Shown: positions 1 through 13,200 of the stretch, piece by piece
How the letters are laid out: each line of letters begins with the position of its first letter
Position numbering within the stretch: the first letter of the stretch is position 1
Assembly: GCA_000499405.2 (NCBI GenBank)
Contig: HG738137.1
Span: forward strand, 3,472,001 to 3,536,000
Length of the DNA: 64,000 nt
Direction of reading: 5' to 3'
Origin: Onchocerca volvulus
Lineage: Eukaryota > Nematoda > Chromadorea > Rhabditida > Onchocercidae
Translations under genes and position numbers: made by a program
Notes under the pieces: model-generated
Database searches by the model: none
The model's input: the letters and a program-made list of their open reading frames with translations, nothing else
Told to the model about the DNA's origin: nothing

Positions 1-1520
1 AGATAGCTGCAACTATTCCGGCAGCAAAGTTCGATCTGGATATTTACCTCATTCATTCTCATGCAATAAAAACCTTTGGCTTGTTTGTTTAAATTTCTTT
101 TTTTTAAAAACGATCATTAGATTTTCTTGATAATTATTAAAATTTGAGTAGTTTATTAAGATCATAATGTCCTTGAAAGTTTTGCACCCTTTTGACATCC
201 TTGCAGCAAACAATGTCATTTCTTTCGATGGTGGTGGTATTTTCTCGAGGTAAGATGATAGCGGCAATATCCATTGACTGTTTCCATTGATATTCGAACA
301 TGGATACTATGAGAAGAATTTAAATTCCCATAAGCGAAATAATTGTGTATTTTTTATAATTCTTTCCTTAAGAATTCCTTGAGAAGAAAGAAAATTTTTT
401 GAAATCTTATCTTAAAATTTTCCTTTTTTTTTTTCTTGAAGTAATAATTGGGAATAATTATTAGTTTTTTATGAGCATCTATTGCAAAACCCAACTTGGT
501 GAAATCCATTATAATTTCAAGTATTTTTCTGGAACACCCCGAAAAGTTAAGATTTTATCACATACATTCACTGTATCTTCATCAAATTTGATGTTTTAGG
601 TGTGAATCCGAATCTGCCAAACTTTTTATCTTATCTTCAGATAGAATACTCATTATCTTCTTTTCTAAATATCACCTCATGCTTGACATAAGCTGTAATA
701 TTTTTGCTTAGTTATTTTTTTCTGTTCCCAGACTATTGAGAAATAAAAATTTCTATTTATTTGTTCAGTTAATTTAAAATTTTAATTCCTAATTCTTTAA
801 GATGACTATTTTATGAAAATTGAAAGTTCAAGATAATATCTGATCATTCTTTTGAATATGAAGAACTTGTACTATATTGGCCAAAAATATTTGTGTAATA
901 TCATGCATTCAATAAGTTTAGGATTAAGCAATCGTAAACATTAAATTGGTCTAAAAATTTAATAATATTTCCAAATATAGAATTTCAAAATGCTGAGGGA
1001 AAGATATTTTTAATAGATAATTTTAGAAAAATTTTGAATTAGCTTAGAATAATGTTGTATTTTGAAGTGATTTTTAAACTTTTTTTCACAAAATCTAAAA
1101 AAAAACTTTTTTTTTTTGATAAAAAACAAAATTTATCGTATGTTTTTTTTTCGAGTGAATAGGAAAATGTCCAAATATTTTATATATTCTGAAACTTTTC
1201 ACACTCTGAAATAATCTTCCAGATATTATACTTTTAATTCATATTCATATTTGCAAAAGAAGTGAACTAACTTTTTTTAAGAATATGAAAATTATTTTCT
1301 TGAATCCTTTGGATAAGAAGAAAAAACGTGTCTAGAATTAATCTATTGGTTAATTAACTGAGGATTGTACAATTTATACAGTATCTACTATTATAGCACT
1401 CAATTTTTTATCTATTGGAGTTGTTCGATGTGTTTAAGTATTTTCTTTATCACTGCTTAATCTTCAGATACTTCCAAACCATATGTTATAAAGATTTATA
1501 TAATATCTTGAAGTCTTAAG

Positions 1521-1564
1521 AAAAAAGCACATATGTTTTCAAGCGTAAACATATGTGCTTTTTT
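1521..1564. repeat. Perfect 18-bp inverted repeat with 8-nt loop
   Basis: The left arm AAAAAAGCACATATGTTT (1521-1538) is the exact reverse complement of the right arm (1547-1564). The spacer is TCAAGCGT. It would form a hairpin ending in a U-run on either strand. At 44 nt it is shorter than a typical microRNA precursor. It could be a foldback remnant or a structured RNA element; no function is assigned. Confidence 0.85.
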
Positions 1565-3376
1565 TTCATATCGATTATATTAAAATCAAATATTAAATGC
1601 AGGTGTTTGACTTCTGAATCCTGTTTCAGTGTGATTATAGAATTTGAAAAAAATTTACAAAGAAAAAAGTTGGATAAAAACTAAATTTTGCCCAAATTGG
1701 AACTGTAAGAATTTCTTTGCAATTGATTCTGTCTTCAGCTTTCGAATCATCACAGATCTGAAATCCAAGCTCCGTCATCAGAAGATCGAAGGCTCATAAT
1801 GCCAATTTCCCCACAGACTTTTTTATGCCTGTCAAATTAAAATTGGTTGCAATTGCAATAGAAGCAGCAAATGAATGACCTCGATAGGTTGCGTTCCTAT
1901 AATTATGCCCGCATTGTGTTTGGGAATCATTTTCCCATCATTCCGTATCTCCCCAATTGTTACGCATTATCCGACCCTCTTTCCTCCTCCTACTCCTTCC
2001 TTCCTCAAAATATTACAACAATCGGTAGATGAAGGAAGAAAGGAAGGAAGACGAGAAAAGGAATGGAAGAATAATTTTAGAGGAAAACAGGTGTGGAAAG
2101 GAAGGATCGTTTCCTTCGTGCGCAAAATTTTCACAGACTGCTTACGGCCATGGTGCAGCGCGGTGCGGTGATGCAGGTAGCTCGTTAGGCCATTGACCTA
2201 TTCGCCCTCATCCCTAATTACAACTCTTTACAGGACACACGAGCATTGGCGGTACACAGATTGAACAATATACATCCCGAAGACCTTCAAATAATTCATT
2301 CATCAAACAAAATTCATTCCTCATTATGATTTGACGTTGAGACAGAAGTCCTCATAATTTAGAATTACCAACTGCTATTCCTCTATAAAAACAGGTTAAG
2401 AAATTAGTGACGATTTCCTTGACGAAATCTGTAGATGATAATTGGTGAACACATTGATAAAGGTCAAAGAGTGCAAAGCAAAGCTGCAATTACTTTCAGA
2501 GAAAACTTCACGCAAAAAGATATTTGCAAATGTTAGGTAATTAAACCATTGACAATTTTATCAATTGATTGGTGAAAAAAAATATAATACTGGTAATTTG
2601 GAGATCTATCATAGTCTCTGTATCATTTGGAGACATAATATCTTGAATGAGAGAGTAATTAGGGATCTTATTGCGGTGCCAATTACGGCACTCAACATGA
2701 ATCATCACATTTCCAAATTTCAGTACAGCAAAATTTCGATTTGATCATTTGTTTGGTTGAATTTGTAGAATGGTATACATTGCTTCTATTGATTAAGCTA
2801 TCGGCTATATCGGCTAATAAAAGGAATTTTATTACCATTTGGATGATTTTTTTTTTTTTAGACATCAAAAGATGCGAAATATTTGTAGTATGAGTGAGTG
2901 GAAAGATTGATTGAAAGTATTGAAATGTACCTGTGCTGTGATAATACTGTTGATAAATATGCCCATTATTGAATCGAAAACTTTTCCCTTTCCTCTATTG
3001 CTCATCTTCAAGCACAGCGATATTGTAATATTCGATTTGTGTTAATAAAAGGACGTCGAAAAAGAGAGAGAGAGAAAGAGAGAGACGAAGATCCTTTTCG
3101 TCGATTAGCTAACTTCGCTATCAGCATCTCCTCCGTTTATCACCATTTAGAAGCATTTTGTCAGAATGGAAGTACTCTCAGAAATCCCGCCCCGCTTCAT
3201 CCCGTATTCCATTAATTTTAATCTGAGTTTTAATGAATTAATAATTATAATTTATTAATGTGAAATTATTGAACAAAAACAAATACAGTAAGTATTGTTA
3301 TTATAATGGTAATTGCGATGTTTAAGGATCATAAACTAAGCTAGTCTTTGTCCAATAATTCTTTTTATTGTCAAAA

Positions 3377-3422
3377 TGCGATATATCGCAAGTTCTTTAA
3401 TGGCAAAGTGCGATATGTCGCA
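3377..3422. repeat. Paired TGCGATATRTCGCA palindromes
   Basis: TGCGATATATCGCA at 3377-3390 is a perfect 14-bp palindrome. TGCGATATGTCGCA at 3409-3422 matches it at 13 of 14 bases. The start-to-start distance is 32 bp, about three helical turns, and both copies are followed by A-rich sequence. This looks like a pair of binding sites for a dimeric factor. The cognate protein is unknown. Confidence 0.6.
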
Positions 3423-6419
3423 AACAGTTTTTCGTTAAAAGTTGAAAGGCAAGGAAAATTCAATTCTTCACTTTCTTTGAGGCTGTCAAAAAATTCTGCT
3501 ATTTATTGTTGAAATGATAAGTTCCTCTCACAACAAAAATCTCCGATAGTTCGATATACTCTTTCTATACATCTCTCTCTCGCTCTTTTGCTAATTCTGC
3601 TAATAATTATTTGTCACAATACTCTTTCATATCTTTGTCCACCTCGTCTCCTCTTCTTATCGCTATATCCTTTGGTCTTATTGGGCGTTATTATTATTAT
3701 TATTATTTTTTTTTTTGTTCTCTGATCAGCTAAATTGTCTCTTTGTCTCTTTTGGTAGGAGGTTGAATAGGAACTGCTGGTATAAGTACTGTAGCGATAA
3801 ACTCTTCGTGAGTTTTGCATGCAAAACATGCTGTTGAACTGATGGAGAGAGATAATGGATAAAGTAAGTTCAAGAGAGAGAGAAGTTGCTTATGCGACGT
3901 CTCATTAGACGACTGTATTATAACGATTTGTTGATTTAGAATTGTTTTGAAAATATTTCGGAAGTTATGATTCAATTTGTTCTTACTTCGATCATGGAAT
4001 ATCTTAATTTGGAGAATAAAAGAAGTAAGAGAAACGGATCGAACTGAAAAGGAAGAGAAAAGGGTGATTGGTGACACGAAAACACTGGTTGACATTATCT
4101 TCAATTATACAATATCCTGCTACTCCACCAACAGAGCTGCACCATATTGAGGCCGACGAATGAATATTTCGCGACAACAATACCTACCAGTTGGCTCTCG
4201 ATGAATCGATGTTGGCATAACGATCGTTCATCTATTTTCCTCAATCGCTTATTCTCAATCTCTTCTTTTCTTATATTATTTGTAGATTTTAATAAATCAC
4301 AGATAGCAGTTATAGTATCTTGAAATTTTTGTTTTAGCAAATCAAGACATTATTATTGAGACAATCATTATGACCAGTACGGTAACTACGGTATAACATG
4401 TCTTTCCCACAACTAACAAATATTTTTGGTAAAAGTAATAGCAGAACTAATCATATAGTATTGCAAACTTTCGGCTCTTATTTTTAAGTTTTACCGAAAA
4501 AATTAGTGAAAAATCGTAGTGATATTATCAATCTCAATTATCTGCATCGTCAGTTAGCTTGTATTTTATAGGATGATATGATTAATATTTGCATGTTTAT
4601 TATCGTATCATTATTTAAATTGTTAACTCGAATATATCTAATATTTTTGCTCCATATTCTTTCACCGATCTTAATTAAATCCTGACAAAAGATCATGAAT
4701 AGTTCTTTATTTTAATCATATACCGTCTTCTTAGTTTTTTGAGTTCTATTTGTTTGTAATTCATACATAGTTGATTGCATTACTTAATTATAGCTCAATC
4801 TTCATTGATTTGCATCAATCATAATTACTTTCAAACATGATTCGAATGACTTTTTATCTTTAGACCTTTTCAATAACTACAATAATCATTCATTCTTCTA
4901 CTGCTCATCATCAAATTGTAATTAAGTGATAGTGAAGTGGTCCACTTAAGCCTATCTATAAATAATAGCTCGCTGCCACCAGCGCATCGATAATGCAAAG
5001 AAATGGAAGAGGAAGAAGTAGTTAGTAATTACCGAATCGAAACGACCCATCAACGAAGTACCTTAACCAGAAAATATCCCTATTGTCCTCCCAGTGGGTT
5101 AATGCTTCCGCATTAATTGCTGCTCCCGTCTTCTTGACCATATCTATCTTTTCTAATGAGCTTTTTGAGGAATTTTATACGGGAAGGTGAAGAAGATTAT
5201 CCTGTTTCGTATGCACTGCCGTCTTTCACTTTAGTGTCTTCTGCTGCTCTCAAGGTGATGATCAAACATGACCTTTAATGCTTCAGAAAATGTATTGTCC
5301 CGTTTATTTTTATTATTTTATCAAATGCCATGATTTCCGATTGTGCGATATAGTTGACTGCGAGATGGGCTTTAAAATATTATGAACTTTATTTGAGGCA
5401 AACAACTCCTTATGTTTTTATTTATTTTGGATTTTATTATTCGATTAGTGAGAACTTCAGGTTGATATAACACAGAATGATGTCATTAGCATTAACTATT
5501 TCAGCTTCTAAAGATCTTCGTTTTTCAGTGACATAGAAAATTTTTCATTAAGACAGTTTTAGCGAATAAACGGGTGAATACAAACTGTGCAGTAGTACAT
5601 CGGAGAATTATGGTCTGAAAACTATAGCAAATTTCATAGTTGTAACAGTGACACTGATTCGAGCCTTTTACTTTCAATTTATATAAATTTTAGTGGCTAA
5701 ATAGTATTTGTTGCTTTTTTTACTATATTCTAATTTTCATCTAATTAATTTTTTTGGTGCATAGAAGCAAGTTGAAATAGAAGCACCTATCATCGAAAAA
5801 AGATGGATCGACAAGAAAGAAAGAAAGTGGAAAGACTAACTTGAAGCACCAGGAAATGTAGTAATGGCTCATAAACTTGGAAAAATATCGTAGAGACTTT
5901 AGATTTTCAGGTGTCTTTGTGCAACATTATAATGCCATGTTGATAAAAAAATTCCATTCACTGACATTTTTTGCGACAAGTTCTTGGAAATTTCGTAATT
6001 CTAATTTGAAAATAATGTTTCTGGAAGGATTTAGTTTGCAATTCTTTCTGTTCATAGTGTCATAGTTTGGTCTAATGTTTTTTCAGTCGGCTTCATTTAT
6101 GAACTTATAATGTCTTATTTCGTTCTGCGAACTGCTTAAAATTCATTTCATTACTACTTTGGATGTTCAAAAAGAGAAAAAAGATTAATTAATTTGAAGT
6201 TAATTAACACTAATATAAATGTCGCAAAGAATTTTCACGATTATTATGAAGCCGAGTGCTTAAGAATATGACACTGCTGACTGATTACTTCTTCAGTTAA
6301 TTACGCTTAATGCTGATTTATACAGTATTATTTCATGCGAAACACTTTACGTATATTCTTAACACCAGACGTCAATTCATTTGTTGACAAACATAGCACT
6401 ATTAATTGGTACGTGAGAA

Positions 6420-6625
6420 GTCGTAGTAATTACTGTGGCAAATATGGGCGGTGCTATTATTCTCACCGGCTAATTCATTTGTCATTGGAAAGGCGTGGCT
6501 CTTCGCTAACGCTGATTGGCCAATTTTGGTTACAAATGAGCGAATTGTCTTCAAACGTTTATTACATCGTCGGCATCATGCAATTACCAGGAACCTTTAC
6601 AGATAGCATGCATGTTTGCATGCAT
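6420..6625. promoter_or_regulatory. Candidate zfh-2 proximal regulatory region
   Basis: This patch is clearly less AT-rich than its surroundings. It contains a GGGCGG box near 6447, the palindrome ATTGGCCAAT (6515-6524, CCAAT boxes in both orientations) and a GCATGCA...TGCATGC inverted repeat (6606-6623) with octamer-like TTTGCAT. It lies 0.6-0.8 kb upstream of the first zfh-2 exon. Promoter function is inferred from composition and motifs only. Confidence 0.3.
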
Positions 6626-7233
6626 TAACTTATTATCATTGTTTACCTTTCTGTTATCATTGATATTTTCTATTTGATAATATAACAAACATATCTCAAT
6701 GGACATTCCATCAAATTTTTCTTTTTTTTTTTTTGACTGGAAAAGACGAAAATATTTCGAAGATATATTTTGATGGCTCGTTTAAAATGAGCATTAAATG
6801 AATGATGCAAGTAATTGTTGATATTGTGATCGATTAGTAGAGGAGAGACTTACTATAGAGGAGCAGAAGGAAGACTGAGGACCGGCTCCTCTCTTATCGC
6901 TATTTCAGCAACAATTCATTAGTTCATAGAATTCACAGTTCAGAAGTCGTAACACTATTTATACTTATTGTTTTTCCAGATTCATCCTGAAAATGTTATA
7001 AGTTGTATATATGTGCAATTAATTCTACATATATCACAAGTCTCTTCCATTCATTGCTGCCGATAATTTTTGACTGACCATAACAACTTGTTTACTTGAA
7101 ATGATATTAACTTCTCTCCTATCAGTTTTCACATATCAAAAAATCTCATTTCTTACAAAGCATAAATTACAGTTTCGACAAATTTGTCCATTTGCTTCTC
7201 ATCTTTGCCAACCATTATTTTTGCTAATTCCAG

Positions 7234-10200
7234 ATGAATCATATACGTGAGGGTGGCACCGCCGGAATATCACTATCAGCATCAGCAGCACTATGTCGGA
7301 TTAGTTCCGCCAAAAGTGCTGTGCAGGTTCGTTGTCGCGCATGTCAAGAAATACTATCATGGTAAATTTTTCTTTAATTTTCCAAAAATACCTTATAATA
7401 TTCCACGTTTTGCTTTACATTTGAAAAATCTTTGGATATTTCTTGCTGCTTCATATTCGATTTAAATCGATTAATGGAATCAGAGGTTTAACCGATATCC
7501 CACATGGTTTTCCATCATGTTGAGACAATCTTCTGCATTCTTAAAAAACCACTTCAAAACGACGAAGAATCACATAATTTCTCAGAATTCGATATTATGG
7601 CAGGATCTTCCCCATTGTCAGAATAACTGAATCTTAATTTGCTTCTTCTTGGATTTTATAGTAATTTCATGAAATTCTGGATTTTCTGCTACATTCTTTT
7701 CTTTTACATATGATGTTGCATAAATTATTTTCCCGACAATAAAAAAGAAAAATGATTTGAGATCCATTTTCATATTTTGATAATGAATCATTCTGTGGAA
7801 AAGCTGATAAAAAGCACAAAAGACAGGAGAAAACGAGGATCTAAAAAAAAAATGTAATAATAGAAATTTTTTTTTTTTTTTTTGCATTTGTAGCGGAAAA
7901 AGTAAGCGCTTATGTCGATCCGTTCATATTTTATTTTTCCATCTCCTAATTCTATAATTTAAATATCCATAACTTGCACATCCTGGCAACTTTAAACTGA
8001 TGTGAAGATCTAAAAAGAGGATATGGAAATTAAAAAAAGTTTATATCGATACTCATCGCCACATCTTTCGATGGAAAATAAAATAGTTTGAAATGCTGAG
8101 TTCTGTTTATCCAGCAACAATTAATCAGAAAAAAAATTGATCGCAGGGGATAAAATCATATTGATGCAAATTTATTTTCCGAAATTTTAACTTCTACCAT
8201 TAATCAACAGCTAAGAAATCATTTTAAATTTTATTAAAAATCAATCTTAGTAAGATTTTTGTGATATTTATTCTGATTACATAAAAAGTGAAACCGTATT
8301 GTTTCACTTTTTATTCTAAAACTGATTTCAAAAAAAAAAAAAAAAAATCGTTTCAATAATGAATTACTTACTTTATTTGAATCTGAATAAATATATCACA
8401 AAAACTTTTACTGATTAATTTTGTGTATTTAATTATAGAAATGAAATATTTTTTCAGTCCATTGGCTTTACGTGAACATTGTGAAAGTCGCGCACACTCC
8501 GTTCGAATAGCGCAACTTGCATCAATGTCCAGCGATGCTGCAAGCGTTCGGGATGATAATTCTGCACCAAGATCAATGCCAGCCAGTCCTGAAACTGTTC
8601 TCGAATGTCGACATTGTTCTTTTGAAACAACTAATACCGCAGGCGCTATCGGTAAGCTTGGAATATAAAGTAAAGATTGATTTGAACTGGTTCAATTGAT
8701 TCTCTTTCTTGATATCCTTCATTCTGCATATGGTTTTTGCTGATTAAAAAAGCTCCATTGATTAAATGCTGAAAATTCTCGCAGTCAGATTTCGAAACAG
8801 ATTTTTTCTTATATGATGTAAGTTGCAGAACACATGCAGCAGCATCCACCAAATGTAGAAAGTACTGGAGCAAAGCAGGAAAGTTTGAATCTGGAGGTTC
8901 ACTGCGGTAAGTGTGTTCTGCATTAGAGCAATATCAGATGTAGAAAAATAGAATTGAGCCATCAATCTACTAGATATTAGTGGTACTTATCCTGCTTCAA
9001 ATGATTTGTTCCAAAAATTCATAGTACGAAAAAATTTGCTAATTTTGCACTAATCTTTATTCTAGTCTTGCTATTACTCTATTCCATTCCGGACCCTTGT
9101 GCTTAATGCTTTATATAGGTTTATTATATTTAATATCTGATAACTTGAAGAAATTTTCAAATAAGGTAGGATTGGTAAATTATCTTTATTGATGTTGCCA
9201 TTACTTTCAAATAGAATCATTTTACTGTTTTCCTTCTATTTACTAATTCTTCATTCCTTAAACTTGAACAGCACTTGTTTTGGAAAAAATTAAGACCATA
9301 AATTATTATGTGCTTCATGTAGTTTCAAAAATCGTTTCCCAAGTTTATTTTTCGAAGAATTTGTTTGGAAACAAATTGTTTTAAGGTAGTTATGTAAATA
9401 ATAATATAAAAAATGCCCCAAAATTAAGCATAATCTACGATCACGTGCAGTTAATGGGCAGCGCGATTACAGTTGTTGCTTTGAAATTTTCAAAACTAGT
9501 TTTCGCTTTGCTTCTGTGATTAGTTAGTAGTTAATTGTGGATTGAGGTCTGAGGGGTAGTGAAACTTGTGGAATCAAAGAGGTGACTGGAAATAGAGAAG
9601 AGAGGAAAGAGAATAATCCCTAATCTTTAAATTTTAAAATAATCTTGATTGGAAGTGACTATCTATCTTTTATTTCTGTCTTCCCTCATTTCACAAAATC
9701 ACTTGTCGAAAATGTACATAAACGATAATTGGTTTGATGAATAGCAAAGAGATAGATGAGCCGAGCTGAGGGGAAACTGAATAAAATAGTCGTTACGTAC
9801 CTCCTACCGAGATTAAATTAAAATAATTATTAGCGAACCGAAACTAATGCCGGCTGTGACGACAAATCCTCGGAACTTAACAAACAGTAGATGGTCGACT
9901 CTGTCTTGTACCATTCCTACTATCCTAATCATAATTCTATATCATCCAATTTACCAAAATCCGAAAATTTAATTTGTGAGTAACCATGATAGTGATAATC
10001 TGTTAAAGGAACAATGAACTCACTACCCCATTCAAACTTTAATCTTGGATGAAATTATAACTAAATATGTAAATTAGAACTTACTAATAAAAGTAAATTG
10101 GTTTCTGGTGCGTGACAAGCCGATTTTTAATTTATTTTGTTTTTGTTATCATTGCTAGTCGTGAGTTATTTTTACCGCAAATAATGCAAATAAATGATCG

Positions 10201-13200
10201 ATAGTAATATATTAAGAGAAGAAACTCGAAATCTTAGCTTAATTAATGGATAATCAAGAAATCAAGGTATTATATAATGTAGTTTTGTGCACTACAATAA
10301 TTATAAGTGTAATATCGTAGCTATTGCCTGCAATTTTCCATTCCATAGAGAGTTATGAATCACAAATCGTTAAATTGATATTTGACAAAAATTAGCATTA
10401 CTTGTGTTTACATTTCATAAAGAACTTTCTCTTTAAGATGATTCAAAATTTCACTTGCTTTTATTTCGCAAATACTTTCGAATTTTTGTTTGCCAAACAT
10501 TAATGTATTTTAAGTTTTCGAGAAAACTATGTGAAAGTTGGGATTCAGTTGCTATGACTAGTAATTGTATAACTTGTAATATTTGCAAAACATGCACATA
10601 CATGCAGAAGGCAGCAAAACGATGAGGAGTGTGTGTGACTTTATATTGCAAGATATCTTGCATCTGTGAATAAGGTGAATGAGAACATGGATTTAATATG
10701 ATCGATGACGATGCATTATAGATTATCATATCAGTGTTTATAATTAAAACTGACATACAAATAATTGGATCATACTCTCAAGATTTTATAGCGATTTTAT
10801 ATGAAAACGATTAAAATTGTAAAATTTATTTGAAGGGAAGAAATGCTATTGAAAAGAGAGCCACGGATCTTTGAAAGGATGTGAATAAATAAATGAATTT
10901 GCAGTCATAATGGAAAGTTTTTGCTATGAAAATGTGAACGTTTAGTGAATGGTTTTAGATCGGCTAATTTTTATGACGAATGAATCGTTGGAATGGATTG
11001 TGGGATGAGAAGGGAAACTGTATAAGATACCACTATACATTTCCTAGCCTGTATCACCATATCAGTTTTTCGAATTAAGCGAATCAGATCTTTTCGTGAA
11101 TTAGTTTTCTTTTTCTTTTTTCTTTTCAAGAACTTTTTCAGCATCTTTTCCATTTATAACCATCAAAATAAAAGTTAGAAGTCATTTAATGCTTTTAAGC
11201 AAGATTATTATTGATTGATTTTTAGACTTTCAGTCATTTTTTCTAGTGATGCATGATAAGTGCTTTCTTCATCACTTTTTTTAAATGCATTTTTCAAATT
11301 CTTTTCTGGATTATTACATCTACCAAAAACAGGAACTATGCACAGTCTAAAGATTGGTCTGATAATATTGTATGCTAACATTTATCATGAATTACAGAGT
11401 ACTTTTTATTTAGCAGAAATCGTTTTTAATAATTATAAAATGAAAATGTGCTGCTCATTATTTTATCTACTTCATTGGTAGAGCTTTTCATTTCGTAAAT
11501 CACAAGTACTCACTTGACAACTCAACTCTCTTAGAGCAAATAACTTCAGATGTTTTACTCATGATTTTTTATGCCTTTTTCGTGTAAGAAGTACATTTGT
11601 CCAAAGGAAAAACATTACTGTTGCGGACATTCAATCGTGCTTTTTAATCTTCGCCACTATATGAAAAATTCTTTTCATATTGAATTTCCAGAATTGTTCG
11701 ATCTATTGATCTATTACCATAGCATCTGCCCTGATCGTAAATGGCTATGAACCAAATATGCTGTGATCTCTTAATTTCGCAAAAAAGCCAACAATGATCA
11801 TTAAATCATTTCACCTAATTTATCCATTGAAGAGATCTTGATGACTCACTCTTTGTCCTCTTTTCATTACGTATTATCTCAATTTAACTTTAACAAACTC
11901 CAGAGAAATACTTTGCATACTTTTTTATTACTTGCTAACTGGACCAGCCACAAAGAGTGCTGTCGGTCCAGCTAGTCTATATAAACAAAAACTTCGCTCA
12001 TTTACTTTTGCCCATCACTTGTCACACCTGTGATAGACAAAGGTAAGTGTTCCTGTATGGATATAGTACTACTATAATAGTACTATATCCATACAGAAAC
12101 ACGCGCCTATTCGAATGCAACATTGTTTCAAAATTTCAAATCAATCGATGAAGAACTTGAAACATTGTGTCAAAATCTACAACGAACATTTACATTTTTA
12201 TTTATATAGATTAAGCAGTGTAGATGATGCAATTGCTTTAAGTCAAGGTGTGATGAAAGGGTGCTAATGTGGAGGAAGAAGGAAATGATGTCACTTGTAA
12301 CATTCAAACAGCTTGGACATTAACGCCTATTGCATTTACTATCCTTTCTCATTTGCGCTTCTATTCAAATGTTACCATTCTTTTAGACTGCTTAATGTAT
12401 AATAATTAGAGGTTCAGTGAGATAGAACGAGGTAACTAAGATGATAAATGAGGACAAAAACTAAAATGATGAATTGTCGGTGACATTAAGAGAGACTTGT
12501 GAATCTCGCATAGAAAGAACGATGGAAAGAAAGAGAAGAATGGAAGGGAGGAAAAGAAAAGACTAAAATAAAATAAATGAAAGGAAAAATGAGATGATTA
12601 GCGAAGGTCATGTACAATTAATTTTCTGCTACACTGTATGTATTTTGGGAGTCGAATATCAAACTGCGAGGTAACATGCATTGCTTGACTGAGAGGACGT
12701 CAAGGGATGAAGGACGGGAAAGCAGGAAATGCTAATGGCAGTTATGAGAGACGACACTGGTGGTGGTGTTGTTGATGATGATATTGGTAAAATCACAATA
12801 GCAATTACAATTAAATGAGCAGATTTACACGAGTATTACTAAATCAGGAAAAAGAAAACAATTCGCATAAATTTGCTGAAATTGAAATGGTTGAAACCTT
12901 TTTCTGCTTTATGAAAGCAAGTTAGTTCAGCTATATTCCGAAAATGAAGCTTTTAACATGTAAAATTTCGATGTTTATAGTATATTAGTTAATTGTAATG
13001 GAATAAAGGTGATAGCAAGTTCATATTGCTATAAGCTTGTAATAATTATACTTAAGCGTAGAACGCATTATTATAGGACTTCGAATGATAGAGAAGTCAA
13101 AATTTCACTTTTGATGGATTGCTCAAACTTATTCTGCTATATAAACAAGTAGATTTATTATGGCAATAATGATACATTTATATATCACGTTTAATTTGAA

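Larger units (their letters stand above)
1..7233. other. Non-coding upstream region of zfh-2
   Basis: No convincing coding exon was found on either strand. The open frames here are short, low in complexity and lack family signatures. The stretch carries poly-T/A runs, a GAGA-type microsatellite near 3063-3085, a perfect hairpin at 1521-1564, two palindromes at 3377-3422 and a locally GC-richer patch at about 2130-2185. Another GC-richer patch at 6420-6625 contains a CCAAT-type palindrome. It probably holds the promoter, 5' UTR and perhaps an upstream exon of zfh-2. That is inference, since no transcript evidence is available. Confidence 0.6.

Noticed and set aside
1875..2171. 98-codon plus-strand open frame
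   Set aside because: Low-complexity Pro/Phe then Lys/Arg-rich translation from pyrimidine and purine tracts; no domain. Only its tail overlaps the possible 27-nt upstream exon, in another frame.
3614..4340. Three overlapping minus-strand frames of 71-124 codons
   Set aside because: Biased composition (Ser/Thr, Ile runs from ATT repeats), no motif and no phase-consistent joining with each other.
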